Source of the DNA: Zychaea mexicana
Taxonomy: Eukaryota > Mucoromycota > Mucoromycetes > Mucorales > Lichtheimiaceae
Direction of reading: 5' to 3'
Assembly (NCBI RefSeq): GCF_025766255.1
Contig: NW_026516684.1
Coordinates: forward strand, 186,001-250,000
Length of the DNA stretch: 64,000 bases
Part shown: one piece after another, positions 59,133 to 64,000 of the stretch
Layout: each line of letters begins with the position of its first letter
Numbering within the stretch: position 1 is the first letter of the stretch
The notes under the pieces: model-generated
Seen by the model: the letters and a program-made list of their open reading frames with translations, nothing else
Database searches by the model: none
Told to the model about the DNA's origin: nothing
Program-made: the position numbers and the translations under genes

Positions 59133-62100
59133 TTATTTGTACAAATATGGATTATCGTCATCATCGTCAACGTCATCCTCTTCATCACTATCTAAGCGTA
59201 ATGGATTTGTGTTGAAGCTACTGATCTGGGTCAGATCCAAAGCGCCAAGACCATCAGCATCCTCTTCTTCTCCTTCGCCACTTAGATACAAGTCATCCAA
59301 ATGATCACCACCACTGCCCGAAATGTCAGCAGGCGCCGAGGACGACATGGCTAGCAGTGCCTCCGTAAAGTTGTTTCTGGGCCTTCGGTACGGTGTTGTG
59401 TTTTTGAATTTCGAATAGCGTCCACTTGGCGTATTATCCATCATGAGTTTTTTCACTCGACGTGGTGTTCGTGCCGTCGCCATTGCGTCGTCGTCGTCGT
59501 CGTCGTCAATCAAGTCAAGCGTGTCATCATCATCATTCACTTGCATTGTTGTTTGTCCTCCACTCAACATCATTCCATCCATGTCGTCATCATCATCATC
59601 AAAGTCATCCAACAGGCTGGGCTGTGATAAATGGGATCGATGCGACGGCGTAGTGTCGCCACCATGTCGATGCGGTGTATAGCCAAATCCTGAAAGAGAA
59701 ACACCGAAATCACGCTTGAAGCGCGTACGTGGCGTTGTAGGTGACGCTGGCTGTCGTATTTTGAGTATTCGATCTTCTTCCTCTTCGTGTTTTTCTGGCT
59801 TGGAGCCTAGTGTATTTTTTTTTCCAATTTAGGTTCAGGTCTACCAGCACCCCCCCCCCCTTTTTTTTGCTCTTTTCAGCTTTTGGATCCCTTTTTGTTG
59901 GATATATCCAGGAACTTACGTCGAGGTGACATGGCACTTTTGATGAAACTACCGACACGTTTCATGGTAGGAACACCGTTGACTGCCGATCGTTGGATCC
60001 GTGCCATGGTGGCTTCTTCCGCTACGGCTTTTGTTGACTTTTCAGGACGTTTGCGTACAGAAAGATCCACCTCGCGTCGCATAAATGGCAAGTCCTTCAG
60101 ATTCGACGTTTTCATCCTCTTCGAACGATGACTACTGCTGGTTGAAATGCGATCCGGTGGTGGCCGTTCACGTTTCTTTTGATGCTTTTGTTGAAAAGAC
60201 CGTTTATTTTGCTGTTGTGGTTGTTGTTTCTGTTGTGAGGATGGCAAAGACTGAGTTGAGGTTTGTGAATCTACAATGGTAGGCGTTTGTGATGAAGATG
60301 GTTCGGCATTATACATCAAGTCGCCTTCAGTGCATTGATCGAGTAAGCGTTTTGTCCAATCAGGTACTACACGTGAAAGACTGTATATAGACATGAGGGC
60401 AACCGAATGTATGTATGTCAGCGAACATGCAGTCCCTTTTTCCATTGTGCATAAAGAGCTTACCATTGATTCATGCAGGTACAAAATGCGGCATTTGAAA
60501 TATCGGCCGGATCCAATTTGTGCTCTTTGATATCCAAACTGTCCAGTTCGTGCAAATACTGAGCAACATCATATACATTTTCCCAAATCGTCACACGCGT
60601 ATAGTAGATGTTCAGCTGGTTTTCAACATCTGGATTGTCAAGGTCGACTGGAGTGTGGTCCTCGGCTGCTTTGGGTCCACGCATTGTCTTGGATCGTTTA
60701 CCTGCTCGTCGTTCCAGCCATATCAGTAGCATGTACACAGCCATTTGTAATCGTCCTCTACAATAAGCACACATATATCAGCATTCCTCCTAGGATCACT
60801 CCCTTTCCCATCCATTTTTTGGATATACGCGCGGATACATGACTCGATCATAGCTTACTCTCTTGTTTTTAAAGCATTGCGTGCCTTGAGTTCCAGCTCG
60901 TAAATTTCCCTTCTTTGTAATCGAACAATGCTGCTTTTCCACTCAATAAAATAGGGCCGCTCTTCTTCATCCGGAATTATGCTCAGGTCAGATGAGCCCA
61001 TGAGCCGGGGTATCAAGTCGCGATGCTTACTGTCAAATGCAGAAGAATTGATCGCCATGCTCTTGACAGTTGCAATCACCTCGGGTAACTTTTTTTTTTT
61101 TTTTTTGGTTTTGGTTGTCAGTCAATTTTGCCCCCCGAACGATAAACGTCAACGAGTAAATACTTACTATAGAGTTGGATTGAGACACAAGGTTGTCTAT
61201 GCAGTCATACATGAGCTTCATACTGTTGGAAAGGATCCACTAAGCACAGTAATATGATTAGCATATGCAAAACACATACGATCCGGAATGTTTTTGTCTC
61301 TGTAAAAATACGAAATGGAATAGAGAAAGATAGATGCTCTACTAACCTTGTGGGTATATAAAGTTCCGTAATACACTTCTTGCAATGATCGTAGAAGCGA
61401 TTCCGTCGTTTTTGGTAGCTGGAAGATGTCTTCCTCCTTGCTTTTTTGTGATGGTAACGGTGTAACAGGTTCTTTTTTCTTTTCTTTGCTTTCAGCTAGC
61501 TTGGTTTTTCGCTGCCTTCGTCTAATAGTGGATGAGAGGTACATCATCCATGTTCGAAATTTTAAAGGCCTTGATACATAGCGCGTATATAAGTCAATCA
61601 GATAGAAATAGAGTGGTTGCTCTCACCTGTCTTTCATCGCTTGGAGCGTGTTTAACAATTCATGTGAAAGCGGAGCAAGCTTCAATGGTTGACCTCCTTG
61701 CTTTGATTCTTTGAGCAGGTTACTGAGCTTTTCCTTTTTCGTTGGAGTTGCTGGTATATCGAGAAAGTCAAGTACATTTGTGCCGGCTGGACCACAGATG
61801 ATACTATGCTGTTGCGGCTCAGGCTCAATATCGTACATTTTGAAATCCATACAAAGGAATCGAAGTATGACAGCGTTTGACATTCTGGGCTCCAAAATAC
61901 CGAACCGATCTCCAAACCGTACAACTGCAACCGCATCCCGTCTCTTGAGTTGTTGTCCAAACAAGCATAATTCATTGCTGCCATTTCCTTTGTCGAACAA
62001 AACATAGAGTTGCGTTTTCTCTGTGTCCAGCGATCGAATGTTGATTTGGGATCGGTATACAGCACAAAGTACATCAATCTGCTTCACGTCCACAGGAATT

Positions 62101-63293
62101 GTTCCCGTAATACTATGCATGGTAATATAAGTAGGGAAACAATGCTGTTGTCAGTAATGAAATGATGATACTAATATGACTACTCCTTGTTTGTTCATTT
62201 ACGTCGTGTTACCTTTTCCTGACAGGATACATATCGGCTTGGATAGGTGCAGTCTGAGGTGTGAAAAGCAATTGAACCGAGCAGCACGACATTGTAGTTG
62301 AGGCTGTGGCTTCTTTGGTATCTGCGTTGTTGTCGTTGTTGTTACTTTGTAAGAGTTCCTCATCTGTCCTTGGTATTGCTGCCTCTTTTGAAACCACCCT
62401 GATGGTTCGCGCATTCCAGTTGTGAAACATGCTTGCAAACGATACACCATAACTGTTATAATCCGCAGTTAGGTTCGATGCTCGCATATAGCTTCCTCCA
62501 AATGGCCGGAGCACTGCATTCATGCCATTGTATAATGCTTCCGCTTCCTAAAAACAATATGATCTTAAGCTTTACTTTTCCATTTTCTTTTTTCCTCCCT
62601 TAAGGATCAAGATTTTACCTGTACATCATCTGACAAGTGGGTGGAGGTATCCACCCAGCTCAAGGATATCCGATTTTCGATATATGAATCCCATAACGAA
62701 CGACGGAATTCCGTATGCATGAACCGCAATCCAAGAGCAATACCTGACGACGGGAGCGATGATGATGATGGTGATGCTATCGGTGCAGTTGGGATATACT
62801 TGTTCTCTTCCCAGTTTGTATATGTTTGTGGCAGTGGTGTAACAAGGTAGATAAAGTTCTTGACGTCCACCACACTTTGCTTTCTTTGCGGTTGCTGTTG
62901 TCGACGAGGTGATTCAGACGATAAATTTGAATCGGTCCAGTGGAACTCGGCGATCGATTGAATTAATACGCGCTTGATTATTTCGAATGGTGCGACGACA
63001 GCAGCAGCATCAGTTGTTGTGGTTGTTGTTACATGCTGTTGTTGCAAAAGTTCTTGTTTAAACTTTTCGAGTGCACTGACGGAAATGGGACGAAACGGTT
63101 GGTTGGCAGTCGATATGGACGCTGCGCTGCTGCTGGTGAAGAATCGGTAGCCCCATGTCGTTCTTTTGTCGACGCAATCCAAAAAGTAGAGTAGAATGTT
63201 TAATATCGAATGCTGGATCGTTTCAATATCAGGCTCAACGACATTGACTAGAAAGATTACATGTGGCGCACTTCGTTTGTTGTTGTTGATCAT
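59133..63293 (-). CDS. SLD3: Treslin/Sld3-like DNA replication initiation protein
   Basis: Nine exons on the minus strand: 62619..63293, 62213..62547, 61627..62112, 61347..61521, 61168..61239, 60859..61079, 60464..60757, 59920..60380, 59133..59806; 3393 nt, 1130 aa. Residues 1-225 resemble the vWA-like Treslin N domain: HVIFLVNVVEPD, LYFLDCVDKRTTWGYRFF, NFIYLVTPLPQTYTNWEEN, RRSLWDSYIENRISLSWVDT. Residues about 500-770 match the Sld3/Treslin domain: LLRSLQEVYYGTLY, YELELKARNALKTREGRLQM, AVYMLLIWLERR. The C-terminal third is disordered with Ser/Thr-Pro sites (SPRR, PASPTTPRTRF, ARTPRRVKK, NTPSGRYSK) and Asp runs. Sld3/Treslin loads Cdc45 on the MCM helicase; CDK sites recruit Dpb11/TopBP1. The ATG at 63293 follows an acceptor-like CAG by 6 nt, so the 5' UTR probably has an intron or the gene a further first exon. 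Confidence 0.78.
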
Positions 63294-64000
63294 GAAGTCC
63301 TGCCACGGAGTAGAAAAAGAAGGACGTTATAGTGTCACGCTCTCGCCTTTTTTTTTTATTTTACACGAAAAATGGAAATGATGCCGCCTAGCCAAGCACG
63401 CGTCGTTCCAAATGCCAAATATAGTAAAAACACGTACCTGGTCAACATTTTTTGACTTCCTTCCTCTATACCACTGTCAATACAATATGAAGCACATACA
63501 TACTTTATAAAAGGACGGTAAACGGCTGTTTAAAGAATACGACAGTATATTCTGTTCCTAATCACCCATTGTCGACGATGGTAATCCGCTTCTTAATTAT
63601 ATGAAACGAAACGACTGCAAATTATGGTAAATAGCAAGTCTTGCAGAGATTTATTTTTTTCCTTTACAGAAGACCGGTTTTTTTTTTTTTGCAGTCTTCG
63701 CTTGCTAGTTATCCGCCATTCGACCAAGGTTTTTGAGGAAGAAACTAGTGTGATGCTTTAAAGTTGGGAGATGGCTCTATAGAAAAATGTTTTTAAAGCA
63801 ACTTTAACACGATCGCTGTCATCTTGCGCTACTAGGATTCGTCATCCTCACTCGGCGATCCGTCTAGTCGATCCGATCCGACCTCGATTGAGTTAAAGGT
63901 GGATCCGATCCGATCCATGGATCCGTTATTAATATGTGTGTTAATATGTGAAGTGATAATAGTACAAGAGAAATGATATTGGGAGCATTAAATATTTTCT
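63294..64000. other. Window-end region upstream of the Treslin-like gene
   Basis: Probably 5' UTR and promoter of the Treslin-like gene up to about 63600. No further gene recognised. The end holds a GATCC-rich block. Confidence 0.5.
63857..63925. repeat. GATCC(G)-rich short repeat block
   Basis: The pentamer GATCC occurs about eight times in 69 bp, partly as tandem GATCCGATCC, with BamHI-like GGATCC copies at both flanks. Otherwise it is unique within the window. Confidence 0.75.

Overview
This window is nuclear DNA from a filamentous fungus, most likely a Mucoromycota and probably Mucorales-like. Genes are densely interrupted by short GT-AG introns (about 50-200 bp), often with a CTAAC/CTGAC-type branch site. 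The gene content fits that lineage: beta-trefoil lectin, Treslin-like protein with its N-terminal domain, YCK-type casein kinase, alpha-aminoadipate lysine pathway and THI5-type pyrimidine synthase. Species cannot be named from sequence alone. All gene models were spliced by hand from reading frames, GT/AG sites and family motifs; exon lists that sum to a multiple of three without stops are given as such. LAYOUT 1-20 kb: 5' part of a flavin oxidoreductase (-), ZNG1 zinc GTPase (+), peptidyl-tRNA hydrolase (-), CCT3 chaperonin subunit (+), a small secreted protein (+), homocitrate synthase (+), a 3.8 kb gene-poor stretch, an orphan membrane protein (+) and a peroxisomal ABCD half-transporter (+). 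LAYOUT 20-31 kb: THI5 (+), whose 3' UTR carries a complete TPP riboswitch. Next come ribosomal protein eL30 (-) and mitochondrial EF-Ts (+) divergent from one promoter region, a four-helix membrane protein (-), and a decayed Tc1/mariner transposase (-). LAYOUT 31-47 kb: a frameshifted F-box/LRR gene, a second transposase scrap, an arrestin-like gene with a suspicious frame change, a DHHC palmitoyltransferase (-), an OPT/YSL-type transporter (+) and an orphan small protein (-). LAYOUT 48-64 kb: SCCPDH-like oxidoreductase (-), YCK-type casein kinase 1 (+), type II glycosyltransferase-like protein (-), ricin-type lectin (+) ending 15 bp from a convergent universal stress protein (-), and a 1130-residue Treslin/Sld3 replication-initiation protein (-). 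There is no operon-like logic; neighbours are mostly unrelated housekeeping genes. The main discovery candidate is the THI5 3' region. A GTAAGT donor lies 5 nt after the stop codon, with a perfect TACTAAC branch site and a TATAG acceptor ending exactly where riboswitch helix P1 begins. The whole TPP aptamer follows, and an AATAAA signal lies 18 nt behind it. This recalls the 3'-UTR riboswitch of plant THIC rather than the 5'-intron riboswitches known from ascomycete thiamine genes.
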